DNA from: Streptomyces reniochalinae
GTDB lineage: Bacteria; Actinomycetota; Actinomycetes; Streptomycetales; Streptomycetaceae
Direction: 5' to 3'
Assembly: GCF_003323735.1 (NCBI RefSeq)
Contig: NZ_QOIM01000033.1
Coordinates: 186,001-250,000 of the forward strand
Length of the DNA: 64,000 nucleotides
This document shows positions 9,271 through 20,400 of this stretch, one piece after another; positions within the stretch are counted from its first letter, which is position 1, and each line of letters opens with the position of its first letter. Under the pieces are notes generated by a model. It saw only the letters and a list, made by a program, of their open reading frames with translations. It was not told the DNA's origin and searched no databases. The translations under genes were made by a program, and so were the position numbers.

Positions 9271-10458
9271 ATGCGGGAGGACTACCAGGCGCTGATCGAC
9301 GAGGTCTCCCAGCTGCTGGGCACCCCCGCCACCCTGGAGGGCCGTGACTTCTCGCTGATCGCCTTCGGCGCGCACGAGAGCGGCGACGAGGAGGGCCAGG
9401 GCCTCGATCTGGCGCTGGACGCGGTGCGCACCCGTACGATCCTGCAACGCAGGTCGGCGCCCGCCGTGCGCGCGTTCTTCGAGAACTACGGCATCACCCG
9501 CGCCACAGGCCCCGTCCGCATCCCTCCCGACCCGGCAGCCGGGGTGGTGCACGGCCGCATCTGCCTGCCCGTGCGGGACCGGGGGGTGGTGTACGGCTAC
9601 ATCTGGCTCCTCGACGACGGCGCGCTCGACCTGGCCGACCCCCGGCTGACCGCCGCGATGACGGTCGCGGAACGCACCGGCGCCCAGCTCGCCGCGCACT
9701 TCCGCGCCGAGGAGCGGACCGGCGAGCTGCTGAGCGCGGCCCTCGCCGAGCGGGGCGGCGGCGCGCGGGACGAGGCGGTCGCCGGGCTGGCCGCCGCACT
9801 GGGCGACGCCGCTGCCGGCCCGCTCGCCCTCGTGGCCGTACTCCCCTGGGAGCAGGACGAACACCCTCGCTCGTCCGGCCAGTCACCCCTCACGGGCGCA
9901 CTCCCCCGGCTCGCCGCGCAGTGTGTACGCGACGGCGCGCTGGCCGCGCTCGTGCGGCTGCGCACCCCGCACGGACTGGACGCGGCCCGCGCGGCCGCCG
10001 GCCGGCTGCTGCGGTCCGCAGGACCTCAAGGGGCGGGCGACGGCGGCCCGACCGCGGGGCTGAGCACGCCCCGCACCGGACTGGCAGGACTGCCCACCGC
10101 CTGGCGGGAGGCGCGGGCCGCCGCGCGGGCCGCCGCGGCCGAACCCCCGCAGGACGCGATCGCCGAGTGGGACGCCATCGGACCCTACCGGCTGCTGACG
10201 GGCCTCGCCCCGACCGGGCCCGTGCCCGACCCCGTCGTCCACGACCTGCTGCGCCCGGTGCACCACGAACTCGCCCGCACCGCCGAGGTCTTCCTGGACT
10301 GCGCGGGCCAGGCGGGACGCTCCGCGGCCGCCCTCGGCATCCACCGCCAGACGCTGTACTACCGCCTCACGCGGGTGGAGCGCCTGACGGGCCTCGACCT
10401 GGACGAGGGCGAGGACCGCCTGCTGCTGCACATGGCCCTGAAGGCGGCGCGGCTGTGA
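9271..10458 (+). CDS. PucR-family transcriptional regulator, probable regulator of proline catabolism
   Basis: A 395-residue regulator. The C-terminal 70 residues form the PucR/CdaR-type helix-turn-helix: LRPVHHELARTAEVFLDC, then SAAALGIHRQTLYYRLTRVERLTGLDLDEG. The middle has the variable GGDEF-like/ligand region of this family, here rich in Ala and Arg. The frame is open from 9166, but the ATG at 9271 follows a GGAGG and matches the usual start. Proline-responsive PucR-type activators (PutR/PruR) sit next to put genes in several actinomycetes; the divergent position here supports the same role, but proline binding cannot be read from sequence. Confidence 0.85.
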   Translation: MREDYQALIDEVSQLLGTPATLEGRDFSLIAFGAHESGDEEGQGLDLALDAVRTRTILQRRSAPAVRAFFENYGITRATGPVRIPPDPAAGVVHGRICLPVRDRGVVYGYIWLLDDGALDLADPRLTAAMTVAERTGAQLAAHFRAEERTGELLSAALAERGGGARDEAVAGLAAALGDAAAGPLALVAVLPWEQDEHPRSSGQSPLTGALPRLAAQCVRDGALAALVRLRTPHGLDAARAAAGRLLRSAGPQGAGDGGPTAGLSTPRTGLAGLPTAWREARAAARAAAAEPPQDAIAEWDAIGPYRLLTGLAPTGPVPDPVVHDLLRPVHHELARTAEVFLDCAGQAGRSAAALGIHRQTLYYRLTRVERLTGLDLDEGEDRLLLHMALKAARL

Positions 10459-10486
10459 GGGGCGAAGCCGAGCACGCCGACGGCGC

Positions 10487-11704
10487 TCAGAGCGGCGCGC
10501 CGGTGCCGAACGACAGGGACCGCCAAGGGCTGACCGGATCCCCGGTGAGGATCCGGTGCTGGATCAGCGACGACTGGTACCACTCCCCGAAGGTCTCCTC
10601 GTCGAAGCGCAGCGCCCGGCCGAGGACGTAGCCTGCGGACAGCTCCGCCCAGGAGTCGTAGGTCTCGCGGCACAGCTCTCCCGCACGTATCACGGCCTCC
10701 TCCGCCTGCATGGTGGTGGCCAGCCGGGCGCCCCGGCCCCACCGGGCGACGTTGACGGCACGGCCGTAGTCGTAGGCGAGCGCCGAGCGGACCCGGCCGG
10801 AGGGCGGCAGCAGCCCGTCGGCCCTGAACCGGGCCTCGTACCGCAGGATCTTTCCGGTGACCGAGGTGAGCACGGCGCGGAGCGCCCGGCGCTCCGCCTC
10901 CCGCATGGCGCCGTCGTGTGCCTCCACAAGGCAGTCGAAGGCGGCCTCGCGCCACTGCTCCGCGGTGACCTGCGTCCCGGGCAGCAGCCTGGCCAGTTCC
11001 GCCCGCACTCCGAGCACGAACTCCGGCTCGCCCGGGCTGTTGGTACCGGCGAGGAGGTGGTCCAGCTGCTCCCGCCAGCCGGCGTGGTCGGTCACGCCCC
11101 ACAGTTCACGCAGGATCTCCTCGTCGTCCGCGTAGCTCAGGCAGACGTCTCCCACGTCGTTCCAGAACACCGCGTTCCGCACGGCGAGATGGGCACCGCA
11201 GGCCAGGCCGTGGGCGAAGGGGCCGGTCAGGATGCCGTTCCGCCGGGTGCGCAGGACGTTCTCCCCGGGCGGGGGCTCGGACTTCCGGGCGAGCCGATGC
11301 CAGCGCCGGGCCAGCGCGCGGCCGCCCGGGAAGTACGCCTCGACGGGGGTGCCGGGGTTGACGACGAGTCCCACGTAGTCGGCGTCGGACAGCTTCCACC
11401 GTTTCCAGAGCCGCCCCGGATCGGGCAGCCGCGCGGCCACCAGGTGCTTCCGGGGCTCCCGCAGCAGCATGCCCCGGGTGCGGACCTCGAGGCACCACCC
11501 GCCGTCCCGGGTGTACAGCCGGGGCTGGACCGGGCCGCGGTCCATCTGGTCCTTGAAGACGTAGACGAACAGTTCGGCGCGTGTCAGCGCCGCCAGATAG
11601 GCGTCCCAGTCCTCCCGTTCACGGGCCTCGGCAAGCGCGTCCTCGACCTCGGTCGGCGCCGTCCAGCCGGTGCTCTCCCCCTGTGCCCTCCCGCGTGTCC
11701 CCAT
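10487..11704 (-). CDS. DUF1266 protein
   Basis: A 405-residue protein. The N-terminal part resembles the SseB-like region found in many actinobacterial DUF1266 proteins (LTRAELFVYVF ... TRGML ... VVNPGTPVEAYFPG). The C-terminal DUF1266 block is recognisable by WGVTDHAGWREQLDHLL, RYEARFRADGLLP, YDYGRAVNVARWG and GYVLGRALRFDEETFGEWY. Its function is unknown; no signal peptide or membrane segment is seen, so it is probably cytoplasmic. The ATG at 11704 was chosen over a GTG two codons upstream; neither has a clear ribosome binding site. It is convergent with the PucR-type gene (28-base gap) and lies after the serA terminator. Confidence 0.85.
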   Translation of the reverse strand: MGTRGRAQGESTGWTAPTEVEDALAEAREREDWDAYLAALTRAELFVYVFKDQMDRGPVQPRLYTRDGGWCLEVRTRGMLLREPRKHLVAARLPDPGRLWKRWKLSDADYVGLVVNPGTPVEAYFPGGRALARRWHRLARKSEPPPGENVLRTRRNGILTGPFAHGLACGAHLAVRNAVFWNDVGDVCLSYADDEEILRELWGVTDHAGWREQLDHLLAGTNSPGEPEFVLGVRAELARLLPGTQVTAEQWREAAFDCLVEAHDGAMREAERRALRAVLTSVTGKILRYEARFRADGLLPPSGRVRSALAYDYGRAVNVARWGRGARLATTMQAEEAVIRAGELCRETYDSWAELSAGYVLGRALRFDEETFGEWYQSSLIQHRILTGDPVSPWRSLSFGTGAPL

Positions 11705-11743
11705 GAACACCGCAGCGTAGCGAGAGCGGAAGGGGGCCGAGAT

Positions 11744-11780
11744 GGCGGGGACCGCGCGAAGCGCTCGCGCGGTCCCCGCC
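11744..11780 (-). terminator. Stem-loop terminator of serA
   Basis: A perfect 15-bp inverted repeat (11744-11758 and 11766-11780) with a 7-base loop begins 30 bases after the serA stop. It should separate serA from the DUF1266 gene downstream. Confidence 0.75.
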
Positions 11781-11809
11781 GTGGGCGCCCCCTCTCCCGG
11801 GGGCCTCGT

Positions 11810-13399
11810 TCACTCCGCCAGGTCGACCGCCCGCGCGTGGGTGGCGCCGATCTCGTCGGCGATCTCCGTCAGCACGGGCCCCGCGATCGTGTCGTCCACC
11901 GTCAGGGCGACCAGGGCCTCGCCGCCCTCCTCCGCGCGGGAGACCTGCATGCCCGCGATGTTGATGCCCGCCTCGCCGAGGATGCGGCCGACCGTGCCGA
12001 CGACGCCGGGGCGGTCGCCGTAGCGGAAGAACGCCATGTGGTCGGCGACGGCGAGGTCCACGCCGTGCTCGTTGATCGCGACGATCTTCTGGAGGTGCTT
12101 GGGGCCCGCGAGGGTGCCGGAGGCCGAGACCTCCTCGCCGCCCGCCAGGGTGCCGCGTACGACGACCACGTTGCGGTGCTCGGCCGACTCGCTGGAGGTG
12201 GTCAGGCGCACCTCCACGCCCCGCTCCTGGGCGAACAGCGGCGCGTTGACGTAGGACACCGTCTCGTCCACCACGTCCTCGAACACGCCCTTGAGCGCGG
12301 ACAGTTCCAGCACCTTCACGTCGTGCTGGGTGATCTCGCCGTACACCTCGACATCCAGCCGCACGGCGACCTCGCCCGCCAGCGCGGTGAAGATCCGGCC
12401 CAGCTTCTCGGCCAGCGGCAGCGCCGGACGCACGTCCTCGGCGATGACACCGCCCTGCACGTTGACCGCGTCGGGCACCAGCTCGCCCGCCAGCGCCAGC
12501 CGCACCGACTTGGCGACCGCGATGCCCGCCTTCTCCTGCGCCTCACCGGTGGAGGCGCCCAGGTGCGGGGTGCACACCACCTGGTCGAAGGCGAACAGCG
12601 GCGAGTCGGTGCACGGCTCGGAGGCGTACACGTCCAGACCCGCGCCCGCGACCCGGCCCTCCTTGAGGGCTGCGGCCAGCGCCTCCTCGTCGACGATGCC
12701 GCCGCGGGCGGCGTTGACGAGGCGCACGTCCGGCTTCACCTTGTGCAGCGCCTCGTGGCCGATCAGCCCCACCGTCTCCGGGGTCTTGGGCAGGTGGACG
12801 GTGATGAAGTCGGCGACCTCCAGCAGCTCGTCCAGGGACAGCAGCTTCACGCCCATCTGCGCGGCCCGCGCCGGCTGCACGAACGGGTCGTAGGCGACCA
12901 CCTTCATCCCGAACGCCGACATGCGCTGCGCCACCAGCACGCCGATACGGCCGAGGCCGACCACGCCGAGCGTCTTCTCGCTCAGCTCCACACCGGTGTA
13001 CTTGCTGCGCTTCCACTCGCCGCCCTTGAGCGCCGCGGTGGCCTGCGGGATGTTGCGGGCCGTCGCGATGAGCAGCCCGCAGGCCAGCTCGGCGGCGGTG
13101 ACGATGTTGGAGGTCGGCGCGTTGACGACCATCACGCCCGCCTTCGTGGCGGCGGGCACGTCCACGTTGTCGAGCCCGACGCCGGCGCGGGCGACGACCT
13201 TCAGCTTGCTCGCCGCGGCGACGGCCTCGGCGTCGATCTTCGTGGCGGAACGGACGAGGACGGCGTCCACATCGGCGAGGGCGGGCAGCAGTTCGTCCCG
13301 GTTGGCGCCGTCACACTGCCGGATCTCGAAATCCGGGCCCAGCGCGTCGACGGTGGCGGGTGAGAGCTCTTCGGCGATGAGTACTACGGGCTTGCTCAC
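11810..13399 (-). CDS. serA: D-3-phosphoglycerate dehydrogenase
   Basis: A 529-residue enzyme committing 3-phosphoglycerate to serine synthesis with NAD. Catalytic residues of the D-2-hydroxyacid dehydrogenase fold are visible: Arg in VNAARGGIVDEEAL, Glu in DVYASEPC, His in CTPHLGASTGEAQ; the NAD glycine motif is VVGLGRIGVLVAQRM. It is the long (type I) form with an intervening domain and a C-terminal ACT domain (VVGTVGRILGEAGINIAGMQV), the usual site of serine feedback. It follows ilvC on the same strand, but a terminator after ilvC and a promoter-like element with a palindrome indicate separate transcription. Confidence 0.96.
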   Translation of the reverse strand: MSKPVVLIAEELSPATVDALGPDFEIRQCDGANRDELLPALADVDAVLVRSATKIDAEAVAAASKLKVVARAGVGLDNVDVPAATKAGVMVVNAPTSNIVTAAELACGLLIATARNIPQATAALKGGEWKRSKYTGVELSEKTLGVVGLGRIGVLVAQRMSAFGMKVVAYDPFVQPARAAQMGVKLLSLDELLEVADFITVHLPKTPETVGLIGHEALHKVKPDVRLVNAARGGIVDEEALAAALKEGRVAGAGLDVYASEPCTDSPLFAFDQVVCTPHLGASTGEAQEKAGIAVAKSVRLALAGELVPDAVNVQGGVIAEDVRPALPLAEKLGRIFTALAGEVAVRLDVEVYGEITQHDVKVLELSALKGVFEDVVDETVSYVNAPLFAQERGVEVRLTTSSESAEHRNVVVVRGTLAGGEEVSASGTLAGPKHLQKIVAINEHGVDLAVADHMAFFRYGDRPGVVGTVGRILGEAGINIAGMQVSRAEEGGEALVALTVDDTIAGPVLTEIADEIGATHARAVDLAE

Positions 13400-13480
13400 G
13401 TGGTCTCCAAGTCCTGGACAGCGCGGGTCCCTGCGGGGCGGGAGGGCAGACGCACGACGCTGTGAGCCTGTGTGCCCCGC

Positions 13481-13506
13481 AGTCTATCGAGGGCCCCGCC
13501 CTCGAT
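13481..13506 (-). promoter_or_regulatory. Probable serA promoter overlapped by a palindrome
   Basis: On the minus strand TAGACT (13481-13486), a good -10 box, is directly preceded by a dyad with 9-bp perfect arms, ATCGAGGGC (13486-13494) and GCCCTCGAT (13498-13506). The dyad would cover the -35/spacer region, about 90-105 bases upstream of serA, a natural place for an operator. Confidence 0.4.
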
Positions 13507-13533
13507 GTGGGTGATCCGTGCACCCCACACCGA

Positions 13534-13579
13534 CGGTCGCGGGCGCCCTTCCCCGGACCGGGGAGGGCGCCCGCGACCG
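13534..13579 (-). terminator. Long stem-loop terminator of ilvC
   Basis: Arms of about 20 bp (13534-13554 and 13560-13579), complementary apart from one bulged T, form a stem almost entirely of G+C starting 38 bases after the ilvC stop. It should end the ilvBNC transcript. Confidence 0.7.
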
Positions 13580-13616
13580 GGGCCGCCGGGCCCGCGAGCG
13601 GAGGAAGAAGGGGCGC

Positions 13617-14657
<1,041 letters not shown>

Positions 14658-14776
14658 CTACGCGGCCAGGCGATGGTGCCCGTCCCAACCCCGCCGCAAC
14701 GGCGTTCTGCCACGGCGGAGAGGGTCCGGCGGAATGACCGGTCGCGGTTACCCCCACGCTCGGTCGTGCGAAGCCC

Positions 14777-15310
14777 TCAGGCGGAGCGCTCCAGCGCACG
14801 CAGGCTCCGGTCGGTGATGGAGCGGGCGCCGCGCCCTATGGCGATGGTTCCGGACTGCACCAGTTCCTTGATGCCGTACGGTTCCAGCATCTTCAGCATC
14901 GCCTCCAGCTTGTCGGCGCTGCCGGTGGCCTCGACGGTGACGGCCTCGGGAGAGACGTCGACGGTCTTGGCGCGGAAGAGCGAAACGATCTCCACGATCT
15001 GGGAGCGGGTGTCGTTGTCGGCGCGGACCTTCACCAGGACGAGTTCACGCTGAACGGCGGACGAGGGCTCCAGCTCGACGATCTTGAGGACGTTGACCAG
15101 CTTGTTGAGCTGCTTGGTGACCTGCTCCAGCGGCAGGTCCTCGACGTTCACCACGATGGTGATGCGCGAGATGTCGGGGTGCTCGGTGACGCCGACCGCG
15201 AGCGAGTCGATGTTGAAGCCGCGGCGGGAGAAGAGAGAGGCGATCCTGGCCAGGATGCCGGGGGTGTTCTCCACCAGCACGGAGAGCGTGTGCTTGGACA
15301 TCGGTGTCAT
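14777..15310 (-). CDS. ilvN: Acetolactate synthase regulatory (small) subunit
   Basis: A 177-residue small subunit that binds valine and activates the IlvB catalytic subunit. It begins with an ACT domain (HTLSVLVENTPGILARIASLFSRRGFNIDSL, written here in two parts: HTLSVLVENTPGIL and ARIASLFSRRGFNIDSL) and ends with the second, ALS_ss_C-like domain (GTIAIGRGARSITDR). It starts 22 bases downstream of ilvB. Two ATG codons, at 15310 and 15301, share one AAGGAAGG ribosome binding site, so the first residues are uncertain. Confidence 0.94.
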   Translation of the reverse strand: MTPMSKHTLSVLVENTPGILARIASLFSRRGFNIDSLAVGVTEHPDISRITIVVNVEDLPLEQVTKQLNKLVNVLKIVELEPSSAVQRELVLVKVRADNDTRSQIVEIVSLFRAKTVDVSPEAVTVEATGSADKLEAMLKMLEPYGIKELVQSGTIAIGRGARSITDRSLRALERSA

Positions 15311-15332
15311 GCCTTCCTTGTGCCGGTGGCCG

Positions 15333-17195
15333 TCAGTCGTCGCTGTCGCCGAAGTCGGGGCGCACGCCGCGCGCCGCCATGACCTCGTCGTTGGAGGTGC
15401 CCGCCGCGACCATCGGCCAGACCATGGCGTCCTCGTGGACGATGAAGTCGACGACGACGGGCCGGTCGTTGATCGCGTTGGCCTTCTCGATGACCGCGTC
15501 CAGCTCGTCGGGGTCCTCGCAGCGGATGCCGACGCAGCCCATGGCCTCGGCCAGCTTGACGAAGTCGGGCACCCTGGTGCCCCGGTTCGGCTCGCCCTGC
15601 TCGCCGTCGTGCAGCACGGTGTTGGAGTAGCGCTGGTTGTAGAAGAGGGTCTGCCACTGGCGGACCATGCCCAGCGCGCCGTTGTTGATGACGGCGACCT
15701 TGATGGGGGCGCCGTTGAGCGCCGCGGTGACCAGTTCCTGGTTAGTCATCTGGAAGCAGCCGTCGCCGTCGATGGCCCACACGGCGCGCTCTGGCATGCC
15801 GACCTTGGCGCCGAGCGCGGCGGGCACGGCGTAGCCCATGGTGCCCAGGCCGCCGGAGTTGAGCCAGGTGGCGGGCTGCTCGTAGTCGATGAAGTGGGCC
15901 GCCCACATCTGGTGCTGGCCGACCCCGGCGGCGAAGACCGTGCCCTCGGGGGCCAGCTCGCCGATCCGCTGGATGACCTGCTGGGGGGCCAGCGAGCCGT
16001 CCTCGGGCTTGTCGTAGCCGAGCGGGTAGGTCTCGCGCCAGCGGTCGAGCATGGCCCACCAGTCGGCGTACCGGTCGCCTGGCTCGCCGGGACGCTCGGA
16101 CTGCTCGGTCTGGACAGAGACCACCAGGTCGGCCAGCACCTCGCGGGCGTCGCCGACGATCGGCACGTCCGCGGCGCGGTTCTTGCCGATCTCTGCGGGG
16201 TCGATGTCGGCGTGGACGATCTTGGCGTACGGCGCGAAGGAGTCGAGCTTGCCGGTGACGCGGTCGTCGAAGCGGGCACCGAGGGCGACGATCAGGTCGG
16301 CCTTCTGCAGCGCGGTGACGGCGGCGACGGTGCCGTGCATGCCGGGCATCCCCAGGTGCTGCGGGTGGCTGTCGGGGAAGGCGCCGATGCCCATGAGGGT
16401 GGTGGTCACCGGCGCGCCGGTCAGCTCGGCCAGAACCTTCAGCTCCGCCGTGGCGCCGGCCTTCAGGACGCCCCCGCCGACGTAGAGGACCGGGCGGCGG
16501 GCCTCGCTGATCAGCTTGGCGGCCTCGCGGATCTGCTTGCCGTGCGGCTTGGTCACCGGGCGGTAGCCGGGCAGCTCGGCGGTCGGCGGCCACTGGAAGA
16601 CCGTCTCGCCCTGGAGGGCGTCCTTGGCGATGTCGACCAGGACGGGTCCCGGGCGTCCCGTGGAGGCGATGTGGAAGGCCTCCGCGATGGTGCGGGGGAT
16701 CTCGTCCGGGTCCTTGACCAGGAAGTTGTGCTTGGTGACCGGCATCGAGATGCCGCAGATGTCCGCCTCCTGGAAGGCGTCGGTGCCGATCGACCCCGCG
16801 GCCACCTGTCCGGTGATGGCGACCATCGGCACGGAGTCCATGTGCGCGTCGGCGAGCGGGGTGACCAGGTTGGTGGCGCCGGGGCCCGAGGTGGCCATGC
16901 AGACGCCGACCCTGCCGGTGGCCTGCGCGTACCCGGTGGCCGCGTGGCCCGCGCCCTGCTCGTGCCGGACGAGGACGTGCCGGACCCGCGAGGAGTCCAT
17001 CATCGGGTCGTAGGCGGGCAGGATGGCGCCGCCGGGGATGCCGAATACGGTGTCGGCGCCGACTTCCTCAAGAGCGCGGATGAGGGACTGGGCGCCGGTG
17101 ATGCGGGGCGCCTGGGCCGGAACGGAAGTCGGCTGCTGTCCGCCGTTGCGGGCCCGCGGCTGCGGCTTGGGGGCCCCGGTGGCCTGTTCGGTCAT
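15333..17195 (-). CDS. ilvB: Acetolactate synthase catalytic (large) subunit
   Basis: A 620-residue thiamine-diphosphate enzyme that condenses two pyruvates, or pyruvate and 2-oxobutyrate. The catalytic glutamate lies in [13 protein letters not shown], the FAD-binding middle domain is intact, and the thiamine-diphosphate motif begins [12 protein letters not shown] and ends VINN. Length is that of full biosynthetic enzymes. An N-terminal extension of about 25 polar residues (Pro/Gln/Arg) precedes the fold. It heads the ilvBNC operon and is preceded by an attenuator with a leader peptide and terminator, so expression should respond to the supply of charged branched-chain tRNAs. Confidence 0.96.
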   Translation of the reverse strand: MTEQATGAPKPQPRARNGGQQPTSVPAQAPRITGAQSLIRALEEVGADTVFGIPGGAILPAYDPMMDSSRVRHVLVRHEQGAGHAATGYAQATGRVGVCMATSGPGATNLVTPLADAHMDSVPMVAITGQVAAGSIGTDAFQEADICGISMPVTKHNFLVKDPDEIPRTIAEAFHIASTGRPGPVLVDIAKDALQGETVFQWPPTAELPGYRPVTKPHGKQIREAAKLISEARRPVLYVGGGVLKAGATAELKVLAELTGAPVTTTLMGIGAFPDSHPQHLGMPGMHGTVAAVTALQKADLIVALGARFDDRVTGKLDSFAPYAKIVHADIDPAEIGKNRAADVPIVGDAREVLADLVVSVQTEQSERPGEPGDRYADWWAMLDRWRETYPLGYDKPEDGSLAPQQVIQRIGELAPEGTVFAAGVGQHQMWAAHFIDYEQPATWLNSGGLGTMGYAVPAALGAKVGMPERAVWAIDGDGCFQMTNQELVTAALNGAPIKVAVINNGALGMVRQWQTLFYNQRYSNTVLHDGEQGEPNRGTRVPDFVKLAEAMGCVGIRCEDPDELDAVIEKANAINDRPVVVDFIVHEDAMVWPMVAAGTSNDEVMAARGVRPDFGDSDD

Positions 17196-17320
17196 CGCTT
17201 GTCTCTTCTCGGAGAGTGAGGGTTGACACTCGTCGGGGGCGGTCGCTCGTACGGGGCTGCTCGTGTCCCGTTTGTCGGGGTTGTTGGGCTACCGCTGGTT
17301 TGGGCTCGGGTGCTGGTGCA

Positions 17321-17356
17321 ACAAAAAACCCCTCGTGCCGCGAGGCAAGCGAGGGG
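17321..17356 (-). terminator. Attenuator terminator in the ilvB leader
   Basis: On the minus strand CCCCTCG-type arms (17350-17356 with 17329-17335) close a hairpin followed immediately by TTTTTTG (17323-17328), an intrinsic terminator with a true T-tract, rare in this genome. It lies between the leader peptide and ilvB, where a transcription attenuator should be. Confidence 0.85.
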
Positions 17357-17392
17357 AGCGCGCCGGGAAGGTCGCGGGGTGTGGAGCCCCGG

Positions 17393-17434
17393 TCAGCCGA
17401 CGCGCTTTCCAAGTACGAGAATTCGGGTGCGCAT
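17393..17434 (-). CDS. ilvB operon leader peptide, 13 residues
   Basis: The minus-strand frame ATG...TGA encodes MRTRILVLGKRVG. Five of the 13 residues (Ile, Leu, Val, Leu, Val) are branched-chain amino acids, four of them consecutive, and a GGAGAGG ribosome binding site precedes the ATG. It is followed about 40 bases later by the T-tract terminator and then by ilvB. Ribosome stalling at the ILVL codons during starvation would favour an antiterminator; this mechanism is predicted for actinobacterial ilvB leaders in the literature I know. A TTGACA sequence at 17466-17471 may be part of its promoter, though no clear -10 box follows. Confidence 0.85.
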   Translation of the reverse strand: MRTRILVLGKRVG

Positions 17435-17467
17435 GATGACGACCCTCTCCCCGTCAACCCCCGGGTG

Positions 17468-20400
17468 TCAAGTGGGTGGGACAGGCGTCTCAGCATCCGA
17501 ACGCGACGCAGGATGCACCAGGGCTTCAGGCGTGCCCTGCTGCCGCACGGTCAGCCTCCCGGGCCCCGGCCGCACGGACCCCGGCGAGGTACCGCGCCGC
17601 ACCGGCGACGCTCCCGGGACCACCACCGCGGGCTCCCGGCCCTCCGGGTGCTCCTCGCCGTATCCGTAAGCGCCCCCGCTGCGGCTCGACTCGGGCACCG
17701 CGTAGACCCCGCGGGCCAGCGCCGTGCGCAGCCGGTGCTCGTCCAGCGGTCCGGAGAAGACGGCGCCCTGGCCGTGCGTGCAGCCCATCTCGCGCAGCAG
17801 CGTGGCCTGCTCGGGCAGGTCGACCCCCTCGGCCACCGTGGTCAGCCCCAGGTCGCAGGCGATCCGCAGCAGCCCGGCCGTGATCTTGCGCTGCCTGGAG
17901 GACTCCACGATGCCGTCCGTGAGCCCCCGGTCCAGGCGCAGGATGTCGATGGGGAGCCTGCGCAGCGCCGAGATCGAAGCTCCTCCGGAGGCCCCGCTGC
18001 CGAAGCCGTCCAGCGAGATCAGCACCCCCAGCCTGCGCAGCGCGCTCAGCCGCCGCTCCAGCTCGTCCAGCGGAATGCGCGGGTCGCTGTCGGACAGCTC
18101 CAGGATCAGCGCCCCCGGCGCCCCCGGCACCCCGGCGTTGGCCGCGGGCGCGCCCAGCGCCGTACCGCCGGTGGGCCCCGGCGCGGCCGCCAGCCCGTGC
18201 CGGGCCAGCAGGGCGCCGACGCCGTGCGGCTCCATGCCGGGCTCGGTCAGCCGCCGGGCGGGCAGCCGCACCGTGACCGGGGCCCCGTATCCGGCACGCT
18301 GACGGGCCGCCGCCTGGGCGACGGCCTCCTCCAGCAGCCAGCGGCTCACCTCGGCGGCCCGCTCACCGCCCATACCGCGGGCCTCACGCGCCGAGGCCCC
18401 CTCGGTGCGCAGGAACTCCGCGGGCGTGAAGAGGATGCCCGCCTCCGAGCGCCAGCGCGCCTCCGCGGCGATCGCGGTGATCTTGCCGCTGGCCAGCTCG
18501 ACGATCGGCTGGTGCAGCAGCGCGAACTCGCCGTCGTGCAGCGCGCTGCGCAGCCGCGCCGCCAGCTCGGCGCGCTTGACGACCTCGGCCTGCATCTGCG
18601 GCGCGTACAGCTCCACGCGGGCCTTGCCCGCCTGCTTGGCGCGGTACATCGCCAGGTCGGCGTTGCGCATCAGGGAGCTGGGGGTGATGCCGGGCTCGGC
18701 GAAGGCGATGCCGATGGAGGCGGCCACCCGCACCTGCGTGCCCTCGACCCGGTAGGGGTCGGAGAGGGTGATCCGCAGCCGGTCGGCGATGTCGTGTATG
18801 CGCAGCTCACGTTCGGCGTCAGGGGGCGCGCCCGGCTCACCGTCGCCGCGGATGAGCACGGCGAACTCGTCGCCGCCCAGCCGCGCCGCGGTGTCGCCGG
18901 AGCGCACCGACTCGTGGAGCCGCCGCGCCGCCTGCACCAGCAGTTCGTCGCCCGCCTGGTGGCCGACGGTGTCGTTGACCGCCTTGAAGCCGTCCAGGTC
19001 GATGAAGAGCACCGCCGTGCCGCAGTCACCACCGCGGCGTGAGCCGATGGCCTGACGGACCCGCTCGGTGAACAGGGCGCGGTTGGGCAGGTCGGTGAGC
19101 GCGTCGTGCGAGGCGTTGTGCTGCAACTGCGCCTGGAGCCGCACGCGCTCGGTCACGTCCCGGCTGTTGAAGATCAGGCCGCCCTGATAGCGGTTGACCG
19201 TGGACTCGACGTTGAGCCAGTGGCCTTGGCCGTGCCGGATACGGCACTCGATTCTCGTGCACGACTCCTGGTCGCTGGAGGTGGCCAGGAAGCGGCGCAG
19301 CTCGTGCAGCACCTGGCCGAGGTCCTCCGGGTGGACGAGGGAGGAGAGTTCGGCGCCGACCAGGTCCTCGGCGTCGCGCCCGTAGACGCCTGCCGCGGCC
19401 GGCGAGACGTAGCGGAGACTGCCGGTGGCCGCGGTGATCATGATGACGTCGCTGGAGCCCTGCACCAGGGAGCGGAAGTGGTTCTCCTTTTGCGCCAGCT
19501 CCCGGGTGAGCGTGATGTTGTCCAGCAGCATGATGCCCTGGCGCAGCACCAGTGCCAGCACGACCGTGCATCCTGTGTAGAGGACGACGCGGTCGATCTC
19601 GCGGCCGTCCACCGAGTTGTAGAGGATGCCCAGGGTGCACACGGCCGCCGCCAGGTACGGCGTCAGCGCGCTGAGCGAACCGGAGAGGGGCCGGCTGGGG
19701 TGCGTGGCGCGGGCCTCCGCCTCACGGGCCGTGGCCAGCGGCTGCGGCTGCGGCGGTGCCGGGCTCCTGCCGCGGCTTCTGCCGACCCAGGGCGCGTACG
19801 CCAGCAGCAGCGACCCGGCGAACCAGCCCGCGTCCAGCAACTGGCCCGAGGCGTAGTGCTCGCGCAGCATCGGCGAGGTGAACAGGGCGTCGCACAGCAC
19901 CGTCAGCGCGAGTGCGCCGACCGCGGTGTTGATGGCGCTGCGGTGCGCGGAGGAGCGCCTGAAGTGCAGGGCCAGCACCATGCTGACGAGCACGATGTCC
20001 AGCAGCGGGTAGGCCATGTTCAGCGCGGCCCTGGCCACCGAGTCGCCCTGCCAGTAGGCGGTGTGGGCGAGCGCGAGGGACCAGGAGAGCGTCAGCAGCG
20101 AGCCGCCGATCAGCCAGGCGTCGAGGCTCAGGCACACCCAGCCCGCGCGGGTCACCGGGCGCTTGGCGAGCACGAGCAGCCCGACGATGGCCGGTGGCGC
20201 GAACAGCAGGAAGCAGAAGTCGGCCAGTGAGGGCCTGGGGACCGGCTGGTCGAGCACCAACTCGTACCAGCCCCACACCCCGTTGCCCAGCGCCGCCATC
20301 AGCGAGGAGACGCCGAAGAGCGCCCAGGCGGGGCGGCTGGCCCGCAGGCGGGCGCGCTGAGCCGGTGCCAGGTGGGCGGCGTCGGGCCGTTCGGCGTCGC

